Shown piece after piece: positions 8,844 to 17,678 of a stretch of DNA of 64,000 nt; within the stretch, counting starts at the first letter, position 1; each line of letters starts with the position of its first letter. A program made the position numbers and the translations under genes. The notes beneath the pieces were generated by a model. It was not told the DNA's origin and did no database searches. It saw only the letters and a list, made by a program, of their open reading frames with translations. The stretch comes from JADHLJ01 sp038146985 (lineage in GTDB: Bacteria; Pseudomonadota; Alphaproteobacteria; Thalassobaculales; Thalassobaculaceae), in contig JAYQSQ010000015.1 of the NCBI GenBank assembly GCA_038146985.1, forward strand, positions 62,001 to 126,000. Reading direction: 5' to 3'.

Positions 8844-10787
8844 CTAGCGCCGGCCGAACAATCGTTCGATGTCCGACAGTTTCAGTTCCACATACGTCGG
8901 ACGGCCGTGGTTGCACTGGCCGGAATGCGGCGTTGCCTCCATCTCGCGAAGCAGGGCATTCATCTCCTCGCCGTTGAGACGCCGCCCCGCGCGGACCGAG
9001 CCGTGGCAGGCGAGCGTGCCGCAGATATGGGCAAGCTTATCCTCGAGAGCCAGGGCGGTCCCGATCTCCACCAGATCCTCGGCGAGATCGCGCACCAGTC
9101 CCTGTACATCGGCCTCTCCCATCAGTGCCGGCACCTCGCGGACGACCACCGCGCCCGGTCCGAACGCCTCCAGCACCAAGCCCAACTGCTCGAACTCCTC
9201 GGCCCGCTCCGCGAGGCGGGCCACCGCGCCCTCCTCAAGCTCGACGACCTCGGGAATCAGCAGCATCTGACGCTTGATCCCGCCTTCGGCGAGGGCCTTT
9301 TTCATGCGCTCGTAGACGAGCCGTTCGTGGGCGGCGTGCTGGTCGACGATCACGATCCCGTCCTCGGTCTGGGCAATGACGTAAGTGGCGTGAAGTTGCG
9401 CGCGCGCGGCGCCGAGGGGATGAGAGGTTTGCGGTGGTGGCTCTCCGGGTCCCAGGCCGGTGTGATCCTGGTCGACGATCTCGTCCATCGTTCGGGCTTG
9501 GGGAGCGGTCCCGTATTCGAACCGGGCGCCAGCCTCGGGCGCCTGGTAGGCGAAATTCTTCTCCGATAGTCCGCGCGGGATTTGCCCGCCGGTGGGTACA
9601 TGTCTCCCCGGCCCCCCCGGCCAGGATTGCCAAGGCGTGCCGTGCTGGCGCCCGAAGGGCGCATTCGTTCCTCCGTCGGCCGATCGGCCAAGCGCACCGA
9701 GGGTGGCCGTCGATACGGTACTCGAGGCACGATGCCCGGCTTCGGCGAGCGCGTGTTTCAAGGCACCGACGATCAGGCCGCGCACCAGTCCCGGCTCGCG
9801 GAACCGAACCTCGGTCTTCGCGGGATGCACATTGACGTCGACCGCCTCTTCCGGCGCTTCCAGGAACAAGGCCACCATGGCATGCCGGTCATGGGCGACG
9901 AAATCGGAATAGGCGCCCCGCACTGCGCCGTAAAGCAGCTTGTCGCGGACCGGGCGGCCGTTGACGAAAAGGAACTGGTGACTGGAGGTGCGACGGTTCA
10001 TCGTTGGCAAACCGATATAACCAGTGAGGTGAAAGCCCTCGCGCTCGGCATCGACGGGAAGGGCGTTTTCTTCGAACTCGCGTCCCATAACCGCCCCCAG
10101 CCGCGCGAGACGGGCGTCGAGCAGGTCGCCCTGTGCCGCGCCGAGCCGGACCGGCGTGCGGTTGCCGTCGCCGAGGGTGAAGGCGATATCCGGATGCGCC
10201 ATGGCCAGCCGTTCGACGACTTCGACCGCGTGGCTGAACTCGGTGCGTGGCGCCTTCAGAAATTTCAGCCGCGCCGGCGTGGCATAGAAAAGATCCCGGA
10301 TCTCGACCCTGGTGCCGTGGCTGATGGCTGTGGGAGCCGGAGCCTTGACGATGCCGCCTTCGACCGAGATTTCCCAGGCTTCATCGGCGATCACACCATC
10401 CTCGCCGGTCTGGCGCGACGCGATGGTCATCCGGCTGACCGATCCGATCGAGGGAAGCGCCTCGCCTCTGAATCCGAGCGTGCGGATATGCCAGAGATCG
10501 TCGGTCGGCAGCTTCGACGTGGCATGCCGCTCCACCGCCAGGACGAGATCCTCCGCCGACATGCCATGGCCGTCATCGGTCACCGAGATCAGCACCTGGC
10601 CCCCCTCGCGCATCAGGACGTCGATCCGGCCCGCGCCGGCATCAATCGCATTCTCGACCAGTTCCTTGACCGCGCTGGCTGGCCGCTCGATCACCTCGCC
10701 GGCGGCGATCCGATTAACCAATCCTTCCGGAAGGCGCCGAACCCGGGGCGATTGCCGGGGCTCGGTCCATTCGCGTTCAAGAGCCAT
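8844..10787 (-). CDS. mutL: DNA mismatch repair protein MutL
   Basis: This 647-residue protein has the GHKL ATPase domain first: NRIAAGEVIERPASAVKELV, DAGAGRIDV, DDGHGM, HATSKL and TLGFRGEALPSI (about 25-105). A variable linker (about 340-440) leads to a C-terminal dimerisation/endonuclease domain with VDQHAAHERLVYE (the DQHA(X)2E(X)4E nicking motif), ACHGSVRAG and GQCNHGRPTYVEL. The endonuclease motif makes it a nicking MutL, as in bacteria without MutH. It coordinates MutS recognition with strand removal. The ATG at 10787 has no clear ribosome site, but the N-terminal domain is complete from there. Confidence 0.96.
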   Translation of the reverse strand: MALEREWTEPRQSPRVRRLPEGLVNRIAAGEVIERPASAVKELVENAIDAGAGRIDVLMREGGQVLISVTDDGHGMSAEDLVLAVERHATSKLPTDDLWHIRTLGFRGEALPSIGSVSRMTIASRQTGEDGVIADEAWEISVEGGIVKAPAPTAISHGTRVEIRDLFYATPARLKFLKAPRTEFSHAVEVVERLAMAHPDIAFTLGDGNRTPVRLGAAQGDLLDARLARLGAVMGREFEENALPVDAEREGFHLTGYIGLPTMNRRTSSHQFLFVNGRPVRDKLLYGAVRGAYSDFVAHDRHAMVALFLEAPEEAVDVNVHPAKTEVRFREPGLVRGLIVGALKHALAEAGHRASSTVSTATLGALGRSADGGTNAPFGRQHGTPWQSWPGGPGRHVPTGGQIPRGLSEKNFAYQAPEAGARFEYGTAPQARTMDEIVDQDHTGLGPGEPPPQTSHPLGAARAQLHATYVIAQTEDGIVIVDQHAAHERLVYERMKKALAEGGIKRQMLLIPEVVELEEGAVARLAERAEEFEQLGLVLEAFGPGAVVVREVPALMGEADVQGLVRDLAEDLVEIGTALALEDKLAHICGTLACHGSVRAGRRLNGEEMNALLREMEATPHSGQCNHGRPTYVELKLSDIERLFGRR

Positions 10788-10822
10788 GAACGACTACATA
10801 TTGCGATTTCGAGGACTTCATT

Positions 10823-10838
10823 AACCAAATATATGGTT
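10823..10838. promoter_or_regulatory. Small AT-rich inverted repeat upstream of the BMP operon
   Basis: AACCA-AATATA-TGGTT is a perfect 5-base dyad with an AT-rich centre in the otherwise GC-rich 224-base spacer between divergent mutL and the BMP transporter genes. It could be an operator or overlap a promoter. Nothing identifies the regulator. Confidence 0.3.
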
Positions 10839-11011
10839 CTCTTGGATGAGAGTCGACCCCGCATCATCGCCCGCTCAGGGGATACGGAAAAAGTACATGA
10901 GGGTCTTTTAGGTTCACCAGCTTTCGTTGGACGCCGCCGGTGGGACTGATAGACTTTTGAACAATCCGGTTTCCGACCGGCCCGAACGTCAAACCTTAAA
11001 GGGGATGTATC

Positions 11012-12001
11012 ATGAAGCGTTGGCTTATTGCCGCGGTTGCCATGGTCGCGGCCGGAACCGTCCAGGCGGCCGAGTTCAAGCCTGCCGTCGTTTTCGACAT
11101 GGGCGGCAAGTTCGACAAGAGTTTCAACGAGGGCGTCTATAACGGCGTCGAGAAATTCGCCAAGGAAAGCGGCGTAAAATACAGCGAGTTCGAGGTGACG
11201 AACGCCACCCAGCGCGAACAGGCGATCCGGCGGATGGCGCAGCGCGGCGCCGATCCGGTGCTCGGTGTCGGTTTCGCCCAGGCGCCGGCGATCGAAAAAG
11301 TCGCCAAGGAGTTCCCGAACACCCGCTTTGCCATCATCGACATGGTGGTCGATCTGCCGAACGTGCAATCGATCGTCTTCAAGGAGCAGGAAGGCTCCTT
11401 CCTGGTCGGGGTGCTCGCGGCGGCGGCGTCGAAGTCCGGCAAGGTCGGATTCGTCGGCGGCATGGATATCCCGCTGATCCGCCGCTTTGCCTGCGGGTAT
11501 GTGCAGGGCGTGAAGTGGCAGAACAGCGGCGGCGAGGTTTATCAGAACATGACCGGCTCGACCCCGTCGGCATGGAACGACCCGGCCAAGGGCGCCGAGC
11601 TCGCCAAGAGCCAGTTCGACCGCGGCGCCGATGTGGTCTACGCGGCCGCCGGCGGGACTGGTGTCGGCGTCTACCAGGCCGCCAAGGACAGTGGCAAGCT
11701 CGCGATCGGGGTTGATTCCAACCAGAATCATCTGCATCCCGGCACCATGCTGACCTCGATGCTCAAACGCGTCGACGTGGCCGCCTACAACGTCTTCAAA
11801 TCCGCCAAGGACGGCAGCTTCAGGCCGGGTATCCAGGTGCTCGGGCTTGCCGAGAATGGCGTCGGCTGGGCACTGGACGAACACAACGCCTCCCTGGTGG
11901 ACGCCGGCATGAAGGCGGCCGTCGCAAAGGCCGAGAAGGGCATCCTCGACGGCTCCATCAAGGTGCATGACTACATGGCCGACAACAGCTGCCCGGGCTG
12001 A
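11012..12001 (+). CDS. BMP-family ABC transporter substrate-binding protein
   Basis: This 329-residue secreted protein begins with a signal peptide (MKRWLIAAVAMVAAGTVQAA). The mature part has the BMP/Med signature at its N-terminus (VFDMGGKFDKSFNEGVYNG), then GFVGGMDIPLIRRFACGYVQ and GADVVYAAAGGTGVGVYQAA. BMP receptors characterised so far bind purine nucleosides or related compounds, so nucleoside or nucleobase uptake is the best guess. It is the first gene of a four-gene operon with one ATPase and two permeases. AAGGGGATGTATC precedes the ATG. Confidence 0.93.
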   Translation: MKRWLIAAVAMVAAGTVQAAEFKPAVVFDMGGKFDKSFNEGVYNGVEKFAKESGVKYSEFEVTNATQREQAIRRMAQRGADPVLGVGFAQAPAIEKVAKEFPNTRFAIIDMVVDLPNVQSIVFKEQEGSFLVGVLAAAASKSGKVGFVGGMDIPLIRRFACGYVQGVKWQNSGGEVYQNMTGSTPSAWNDPAKGAELAKSQFDRGADVVYAAAGGTGVGVYQAAKDSGKLAIGVDSNQNHLHPGTMLTSMLKRVDVAAYNVFKSAKDGSFRPGIQVLGLAENGVGWALDEHNASLVDAGMKAAVAKAEKGILDGSIKVHDYMADNSCPG

Positions 12002-12014
12002 GGCGCCCGGCAGC
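11988..12014 (+). terminator. Stem-loop over the stop codon of the BMP receptor gene
   Basis: GCTGCCCGGGC (11988-11998) pairs with GCCCGGCAGC (12005-12014) with one bulged base. It spans the receptor stop codon and lies ahead of the ATPase gene. There is no U-run, so partial termination or mRNA protection is likelier than a full stop. Confidence 0.55.
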
Positions 12015-12036
12015 GGGCGCGGGTGGGACGCGTGGG

Positions 12037-13575
12037 ATGAGCGACGCGGCGATCGAACTGGTCCGGATCAACAAACGGTTCGGACCGGTTCACGCCAACA
12101 AGGACGTCTCGCTGAAAGTGATGCCGGGGACCATCCACGGCGTCATCGGAGAGAACGGGGCTGGAAAATCGACCCTGATGTCGATCCTCTACGGTTTCTA
12201 TCAGGCCGATAGCGGCGACATCCTCATGGACGGGGTCCCGTGCGTGATTCGGGACAGTCACGACGCCATCGCCGCTGGGATCGGCATGGTTCATCAGCAT
12301 TTCATGCTGGTCGAAACCTTCACCGTGCTTGAGAACGTCATGCTTGGAGGCGAGGGCGGCGCCCTGCTCGCGCCCGGGGCCGCCGCGACACGCGCGAAAC
12401 TGGTCGAGATGTCGCGGACCTATGGCCTCGACGTGAATCCAGACGCTCTGATTGCCGATCTGCCCGTCGGCGCGCGGCAGCGGGTCGAGATCCTGAAAGC
12501 GCTAATCAAGGGCGCGCGCATCCTGATCCTCGACGAGCCGACCGGCGTGCTGACCCCCGCCGAGACCGATCGCCTGTTCGAGATTCTGGCGGCGCTCAGA
12601 GAGCAGGTCGTCACCATCGTGCTGATCACCCACAAGCTGCGCGAGATCATGGCGATCACGGACACGGTTTCGGTGATGCGGGGTGGCGAGATGGTGGCCC
12701 ATCGGCGGACCGCCGAGACCGATCCTGAGGAGCTGGCGGAACTGATGGTCGGCCGGAAGGTCCTGCTGCGGGTCGACAAGAAGCTGGCCCGGCCCGGTGA
12801 ACCGGTGATCACGGTGACCGGACTGACGATCCGAGATGCGGCCGGCATCGAGCGGGTCCGTAATGCGGATCTGGAGGTGCGGGCCGGCGAGATCGTCGGT
12901 GTCGCCGGCGTGTCCGGCAACGGCCAGAGTGAGTTGCTGGAGGCGCTGGCCGGGATCCGCGCGCCGAGCGAGGGAACGATCCGGATTGCCGGCGGGCCCG
13001 AGATCACGCCGGTCAGCCCGAGCGATCCGAAGAAGCTGCGGGACGCCGGCGTCGCCCACGTTCCAGAGGACCGGCACCGCATGGGGCTGGTGATGCCTTT
13101 CGAAGCCAGGGAAAGCAGCATCCTCGGCTATCACGACGATGCAAGGTTCAATACCGGGCCGTTCATGGACGTCGCGGCCATCCTTGCTGATTGCACCAAT
13201 AAGATGAAGAATTTTGATGTCAGACCAGGAGATCCAGCGCTCAAATCCGCGAATTTTTCCGGTGGGAACCAACAGAAAATCGTTTTGGCAAGGGAGATAG
13301 AGGCGAGGCCACGGCTTCTTTTGATCGGACAGCCGACACGGGGTGTCGATATTGGTGCTATTGAATTTATTCATGCCAATCTGATCGCGATGCGCGATGC
13401 TGGCGCCGGGGTGCTGCTGGTATCGGTGGAGCTGGACGAGATTCTGTCGCTATCCGATCGGATCATTGTCATGTCGGCCGGCCGGATCGTCGGGACCGTC
13501 GATGCGGCGGATGCCGACGAGCGTACCATCGGTCTCATGATGGCCAATGTCTCGCAAAACGAGGCGGCGGCATGA
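12037..13575 (+). CDS. ABC transporter ATP-binding protein, two fused ATPase domains
   Basis: This 512-residue protein holds two ABC domains, as in sugar/nucleoside importers. Domain 1 has Walker A GENGAGKSTLMS (about 38-49), a modified signature LPVGARQRVEI and Walker B ILILDEPTGVLTP. Domain 2 (from about 255) has a degenerate Walker A GVSGNGQSELLEAL and a strong signature FSGGNQQKIVLAREI. One site is therefore probably weak in hydrolysis, which is common in this subfamily. It powers import with the two downstream permeases; its stop overlaps the next start by four bases. Bases about 13130-13390 are visibly richer in AT than the rest of the gene. Confidence 0.95.
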   Translation: MSDAAIELVRINKRFGPVHANKDVSLKVMPGTIHGVIGENGAGKSTLMSILYGFYQADSGDILMDGVPCVIRDSHDAIAAGIGMVHQHFMLVETFTVLENVMLGGEGGALLAPGAAATRAKLVEMSRTYGLDVNPDALIADLPVGARQRVEILKALIKGARILILDEPTGVLTPAETDRLFEILAALREQVVTIVLITHKLREIMAITDTVSVMRGGEMVAHRRTAETDPEELAELMVGRKVLLRVDKKLARPGEPVITVTGLTIRDAAGIERVRNADLEVRAGEIVGVAGVSGNGQSELLEALAGIRAPSEGTIRIAGGPEITPVSPSDPKKLRDAGVAHVPEDRHRMGLVMPFEARESSILGYHDDARFNTGPFMDVAAILADCTNKMKNFDVRPGDPALKSANFSGGNQQKIVLAREIEARPRLLLIGQPTRGVDIGAIEFIHANLIAMRDAGAGVLLVSVELDEILSLSDRIIVMSAGRIVGTVDAADADERTIGLMMANVSQNEAAA

Positions 13576-14684
13576 ACGGCCCGGGTCAGCTCCCCCGCTG
13601 GGTCGATGTCGGCCTGATTCCGCTGATCAACATTCTTGCCGCGTTCATTGTCTCAGGCCTGGTGATCCTCGCGATCGGGGAGAACCCGATCAAGGCGCTT
13701 ACCGTCATGCTGCGCGGCGCCCTCGGATATGAGGAGGGCATCGGGTACACGCTCTACTACACCACCAACTTCATTTTCACCGGCCTCGCCGTGGCGGTCG
13801 CGTTTCATGCCGGCCTGTTCAATATCGGTGGAGAGGGCCAGGCCTATATCGGCGGCCTTGGAGTCGGGCTTGCCTGTCTTGCCTTCGACACCACCTTGCC
13901 GTTGATCCTGATCGTGCCTCTGGCGATGGTCGGCGGCGCGGTCTTTGGCGGGGCCTGGGCGGCGGTGCCCGCCTATCTGCAAGCCTACCGGGGCAGCCAT
14001 ATCGTCATCACCACGATCATGTTCAACTTCATCGCCTCGGCGGTCATGGTCTACCTGCTGGTCAATGTGATGATCCAGCCGGGACAGATGTCACCGGAGA
14101 CCCGGGAGTTCGCGCCTGGCGCCTGGCTGCCCTTCGTGCACGACCTTCTGGGCGTGTTCGGTTTCGCGGTGGCGCGCTCCCCGCTCAACATCTCCTTCCT
14201 GATCGCGCTTGCCTGCTGTGCGCTGGTCTGGGTGTTCATCTGGCGAACCCGCTGGGGATACGCGATCCGGACCACCGGCCATAACGAAACGGCGGCGGTC
14301 TATGCCGGGATCGACCCGAAGCGGATCATCATGCTTTCCATGTGCCTCTCGGGCGCGCTTGCCGGCCTGGTTGGCCTGAACGAGATCATGGGGGTGCAGC
14401 ACCGCCTGCTTCTGGATTTCACCGCCGGTTTCGGTTTCACCGGGATCGCGGTATCCCTCATGGGCCGCAATCATCCCTTCGGCATCGTGCTGGCGAGCTT
14501 GCTGTTCGGCGCGCTTTACCAGGGCGGGGCGGAACTCGACTTCGAGTTCGCGACCATTTCCCGGGATATGGTGGTCGTCATTCAGGGCCTGGTGATCCTG
14601 TTCTCCGGGGCGCTCGCGCTGATGGTCAATCCGCTGATGACGCGGCTTTTCACGCGGCCCGCGCGCGCGGCCGAGGGCACCTAG
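13572..14684 (+). CDS. ABC transporter permease 1 (BMP-type importer)
   Basis: This 370-residue protein has about nine or ten hydrophobic segments and belongs to the branched-chain/nucleoside-type permease family. Family-like stretches are FNIGGEGQAYIGGLG, GSHIVITTIMFNFIASAVMV and GFTGIAVSLMGRNHPFGI. Its ATG overlaps the ATPase stop (ATGA), pointing to coupled translation. It should form one half of the membrane channel with the permease that follows two bases downstream. Confidence 0.93.
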   Translation: MNGPGQLPRWVDVGLIPLINILAAFIVSGLVILAIGENPIKALTVMLRGALGYEEGIGYTLYYTTNFIFTGLAVAVAFHAGLFNIGGEGQAYIGGLGVGLACLAFDTTLPLILIVPLAMVGGAVFGGAWAAVPAYLQAYRGSHIVITTIMFNFIASAVMVYLLVNVMIQPGQMSPETREFAPGAWLPFVHDLLGVFGFAVARSPLNISFLIALACCALVWVFIWRTRWGYAIRTTGHNETAAVYAGIDPKRIIMLSMCLSGALAGLVGLNEIMGVQHRLLLDFTAGFGFTGIAVSLMGRNHPFGIVLASLLFGALYQGGAELDFEFATISRDMVVVIQGLVILFSGALALMVNPLMTRLFTRPARAAEGT

Positions 14685-14686
14685 AG

Positions 14687-15661
14687 ATGGACGAGGTCTG
14701 GCTCCTGGTCGTGCTGACCCTGGACGCAACCCTGCGGGTGGCGACACCGCTGATCCTTTGCGCCATGGCCGGACTGTTTTCGGAACGCTCCGGCATCATC
14801 GATATCGGGCTGGAAGGCAAGATGCTGGCCGCCGCCTTCGCCGCCGCCTCGACAGCGGCCGTCACCGGTTCCGCCTGGCTCGGGCTGGCGGTGGCGGTTC
14901 TGGTCTCGCTCGGTCTCGCGCTGCTGCACGGGTTCGCCTGTATCACCCATCGCGGCAACCAGGTGGTCAGCGGCGTCGCCATCAATGTGATCGCGGCCGG
15001 CCTGACGGTGGTGCTCGGCATCGCCTGGTTTCAGCAGGGGGGCCAGACGCCGCCTTTGCCGGACAGCGCCCGCTTCACCGGGATCACCTGGCCCTTCGCC
15101 GACGCGCTGGGCACCGTGCCGATCCTCGGGCCGGTCTACAAGGAACTGATCAGTGGCCACAATATCCTGGTCTATCTGGCGCTTCTGGTGGTTCCGGTCA
15201 CCTGGTTCGTGGTTCAGCGCACCCGGTTCGGCCTCAGATTCCGGGCCGTGGGCGAAGCGCCGGCGGCGGTCGACACGGCGGGGCTCTCCGTCGCGCGGCT
15301 GCGCTATGGGGCGGTTCTGTGCTGCGGCCTGCTTTGCGGTATCGCCGGCGCCTATCTGTCGACCGGCCATTCAGCCGCCTTCATCCGCGACATGACCGCC
15401 GGCAAGGGCTTCATGGCCCTGGCGGCAATGATCTTCGGAAAATGGCGGCCCTGGCCGGCCCTGGCCGCGTGCCTGCTGTTCGGCTTTCTCGACGCGGTGG
15501 CGGTGCGCCTTCAGGGTGTCGCGTTTCCGGGAATCGGCGAGGTCCCCGTGCAACTGATCCAGGCGCTGCCCTATATCCTTACGGTGGTCCTGCTGGCCGG
15601 GTTCATCGGCAAGGCGGTGGCGCCTCGGGCGATCGGCGTGCCCTATGTGAAAGAGCGTTAG
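14687..15661 (+). CDS. ABC transporter permease 2 (BMP-type importer)
   Basis: This 324-residue membrane protein is the second channel half. It has the family motif SERSGIIDIGLEGKMLAAAF (about 27-46) and later RFRAVGEAPAAVDTAGLSV and TAGKGFMALAAMIFGKW. I chose the ATG at 14687, two bases after the previous stop, because the frame upstream of it lies inside the preceding permease gene. The operon ends here and faces the TRAP dctM gene with a 13-base gap. Confidence 0.93.
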   Translation: MDEVWLLVVLTLDATLRVATPLILCAMAGLFSERSGIIDIGLEGKMLAAAFAAASTAAVTGSAWLGLAVAVLVSLGLALLHGFACITHRGNQVVSGVAINVIAAGLTVVLGIAWFQQGGQTPPLPDSARFTGITWPFADALGTVPILGPVYKELISGHNILVYLALLVVPVTWFVVQRTRFGLRFRAVGEAPAAVDTAGLSVARLRYGAVLCCGLLCGIAGAYLSTGHSAAFIRDMTAGKGFMALAAMIFGKWRPWPALAACLLFGFLDAVAVRLQGVAFPGIGEVPVQLIQALPYILTVVLLAGFIGKAVAPRAIGVPYVKER

Positions 15662-15674
15662 GACAGCATCCCGG

Positions 15675-16961
15675 TCAGTTTCCGAACGCCGACTGCACCG
15701 CGTTGTTGGGTAGCCAGAGCGCCAGGATCGGGAACAGCAGACATAGGACCAGCACCAATCCGTCGGTGAACAGGAAGGGTATCGCGCCCTGCATCACCTT
15801 GGTGACCGACACTCCCGTTGTCCCACTGACCGCGAAGAGATTGAGTCCGACCGGCGGAATGACGCCGCCCATCTCGATCGCCAAGGCAGTGAGAATGCCG
15901 AGATGGATCGGGTCGACACCGAGCGTCAGAGCCACCGGGAAGAAGATCGGGACCGTCAGAACCAGGATCGCGACGCCGGTCAGGAACATCGACAGGAACA
16001 GCATCACCACCAGGAGCATCACCAGGAAGCCCATCTGCGTGAGACCGAGCCCGTTGACCCAGGACGCGACGTCCTGCGGCCATCCCTTGTTCGCCAGCAG
16101 GAACTGGAACACGCCAACACAACCCAGAACGAAGAACACGATCGCGGTAAGGTTGATCGCCCGGACCGTGGTCGGCATCAGCTCGGCAAGGAAGCGTCTT
16201 CCGCCGGAGAGAAGGCCATAGACCATGGCGTATCCGCAGGCTGCCGCGCCGGCTTCCGTGGGGGTGAAAAGGCCGCCGTAAAGCCCGCCCAGAATGATCA
16301 CAGGCATCAGCAGAGCCGGCCAGGATTTCCAGAGCGACGTGACCAGGTGCGACATGCTGAACGTGCCGGACGGCAGTTTCATGTAAAAGGACATCACGAT
16401 GATGACCGCGGCGTCGCTGAGCGCCAGCATGAGCCCGGGCACCACACCGGCGAAGAACAAGGCGACGATCGATTCCTCGGTGATGATGCCGAACAGGATT
16501 AGGGTGATGCTCGGCGGGATAAGCAGGGCGATGCCGCCGCCGCAAGCGATGATGCCCGCCGCCATCCAGACCGGGTAGCCGCGGCGGATCATCTCTGGAT
16601 ACGCGATCACACCCATCGCCGCGGCCATCGCCGTGCTGGAGCCGGAAATCGCGCCGAACATGACGGCGGCGAGCAGGGTCGCGTAGGCAAAACCGCCCGG
16701 CAGCCAGCCGATCAATGCATCCGCAAGGTCGAACAGCTTGGCGATCAGACCGGTGCGCTCCATCAGGAAACCGGCATAGATGAAGAACGGGATCGCCATC
16801 AGCGTATAGCTGGACAGGAAATTGAAGAAGGCCCGGAACAAAGCGTTCGGCGACAGCATCGGATCGGTGAACACCACCAGAACCGTCGCACCGGCGAGAG
16901 CGATACCGATCGGCGCGCCGATCACAAGGAGCACAAGCAGGCTGGAACCGAGCAAATGCAT
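15675..16961 (-). CDS. TRAP transporter large permease (DctM)
   Basis: This 428-residue protein has the usual length and about twelve hydrophobic segments of a TRAP large subunit. Characteristic stretches are VMFGAISGSSTAMAAAMGVI, IPPSITLILFGIITEESI and MGGVIPPVGLNLFAVSGTTG. The ATG at 16961 follows AAAGGACG. It lies downstream of the small permease and receptor genes in the order P-Q-M and forms the transport channel of that system. Confidence 0.95.
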   Translation of the reverse strand: MHLLGSSLLVLLVIGAPIGIALAGATVLVVFTDPMLSPNALFRAFFNFLSSYTLMAIPFFIYAGFLMERTGLIAKLFDLADALIGWLPGGFAYATLLAAVMFGAISGSSTAMAAAMGVIAYPEMIRRGYPVWMAAGIIACGGGIALLIPPSITLILFGIITEESIVALFFAGVVPGLMLALSDAAVIIVMSFYMKLPSGTFSMSHLVTSLWKSWPALLMPVIILGGLYGGLFTPTEAGAAACGYAMVYGLLSGGRRFLAELMPTTVRAINLTAIVFFVLGCVGVFQFLLANKGWPQDVASWVNGLGLTQMGFLVMLLVVMLFLSMFLTGVAILVLTVPIFFPVALTLGVDPIHLGILTALAIEMGGVIPPVGLNLFAVSGTTGVSVTKVMQGAIPFLFTDGLVLVLCLLFPILALWLPNNAVQSAFGN

Positions 16962-17011
16962 TGTCAGGCGTCCTTTGCTGGCGTCTAGGCGACGCTTCGG
17001 TCAGATGTCTA

Positions 17012-17569
17012 TTAGATGTCCGTATGGGTCTCAGCCGGGGCCCACGGGAAAACGGTTTTCCCGTTCAAGGCACGGAAGTCCTGGTAGACGTGGAACAGCG
17101 TGGTCAGAGCCATCAACCCAAATGCGAGCGCTAGGCAAAACTGAAACGGCCAGATGAGCAGAATCAGGCTTTGGGTCTTTCGGGCCAGGGCCATGGTCCT
17201 GTCGATCGTGGAGATGCTCCAGTAAGCAAAACCCATAAAAAGCGCGAGGGAAACGACGCTCACCATCAATCGGCAGACCAAGACCGTACGGTTCCAGCCC
17301 TTGGCGATCAGGGCATCCATCGCCGCGCTCATGACCAGGTGGCCGCGGCGGGCTTGCGTCACCGCGAAGAACAGGAACACCGCCGCCATCAGCATGTAGG
17401 TGACGGCGTCCTGACCCCATTCGAAAACCAAGCCGAAAATGTATCGGCGGAAAATCTCCACGATCGCCAGCAAGGTTGCCGCGAGCAGCACCGACGCGGC
17501 GGCATTCGCCAAAATAACGTCGAGGACGAACCTGACTTTTCGGTAAAGGCTGTCGAGAACATCATCCAT
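17012..17569 (-). CDS. TRAP transporter small permease (DctQ)
   Basis: This 185-residue protein has four hydrophobic segments and the DctQ pattern: VEIFRRYIFGLVFEWGQD near residue 41 and then AVTYMLMAAVFLFFAV. It bridges the receptor and DctM in the membrane. I prefer the ATG at 17569 (MDDVLDSLYRKVRFV). A TTG at 17620, 17 codons upstream, has a GGGGG stretch before it and remains possible. Confidence 0.88.
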   Translation of the reverse strand: MDDVLDSLYRKVRFVLDVILANAAASVLLAATLLAIVEIFRRYIFGLVFEWGQDAVTYMLMAAVFLFFAVTQARRGHLVMSAAMDALIAKGWNRTVLVCRLMVSVVSLALFMGFAYWSISTIDRTMALARKTQSLILLIWPFQFCLALAFGLMALTTLFHVYQDFRALNGKTVFPWAPAETHTDI

Positions 17570-17647
17570 GATGTGACCCACTTCAGAACCGACCAGCGGG
17601 GGCCTGGATCGTAAACCCAAACCCCCGCCGCAATTTAAACGAGAGGT

Positions 17648-17665
17648 TCCACCGCTTCCGGTGGA
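17648..17665 (-). terminator. Stem-loop after the DctP receptor gene
   Basis: TCCACCG-CTTC-CGGTGGA forms a perfect 7-base stem with a tetraloop 13 bases beyond the receptor stop codon on the minus strand and ahead of dctQ. No run of U follows, so it probably damps read-through or protects receptor mRNA. Confidence 0.6.
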
Positions 17666-17678
17666 CCAAGATCAGCGT

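Noticed and set aside
8844..8930. CNHGRP instead of CPHGRP at the MutL C-terminus as an odd substitution
   Set aside because: CNHGRP is, to my knowledge, the normal form in alphaproteobacterial MutL.
10590..10787. Possible later start for mutL
   Set aside because: The ATPase motif begins within 25 residues of the ATG at 10787, so a later start would remove essential residues.
9582..10949. 455-codon plus-strand open frame opposite mutL
   Set aside because: Antisense shadow; mutL carries all expected motifs.
12880..12980. Degenerate second Walker A of the ABC ATPase as evidence of a broken gene
   Set aside because: A weakened Walker A in one half is usual in this fused sugar/nucleoside ATPase subfamily.
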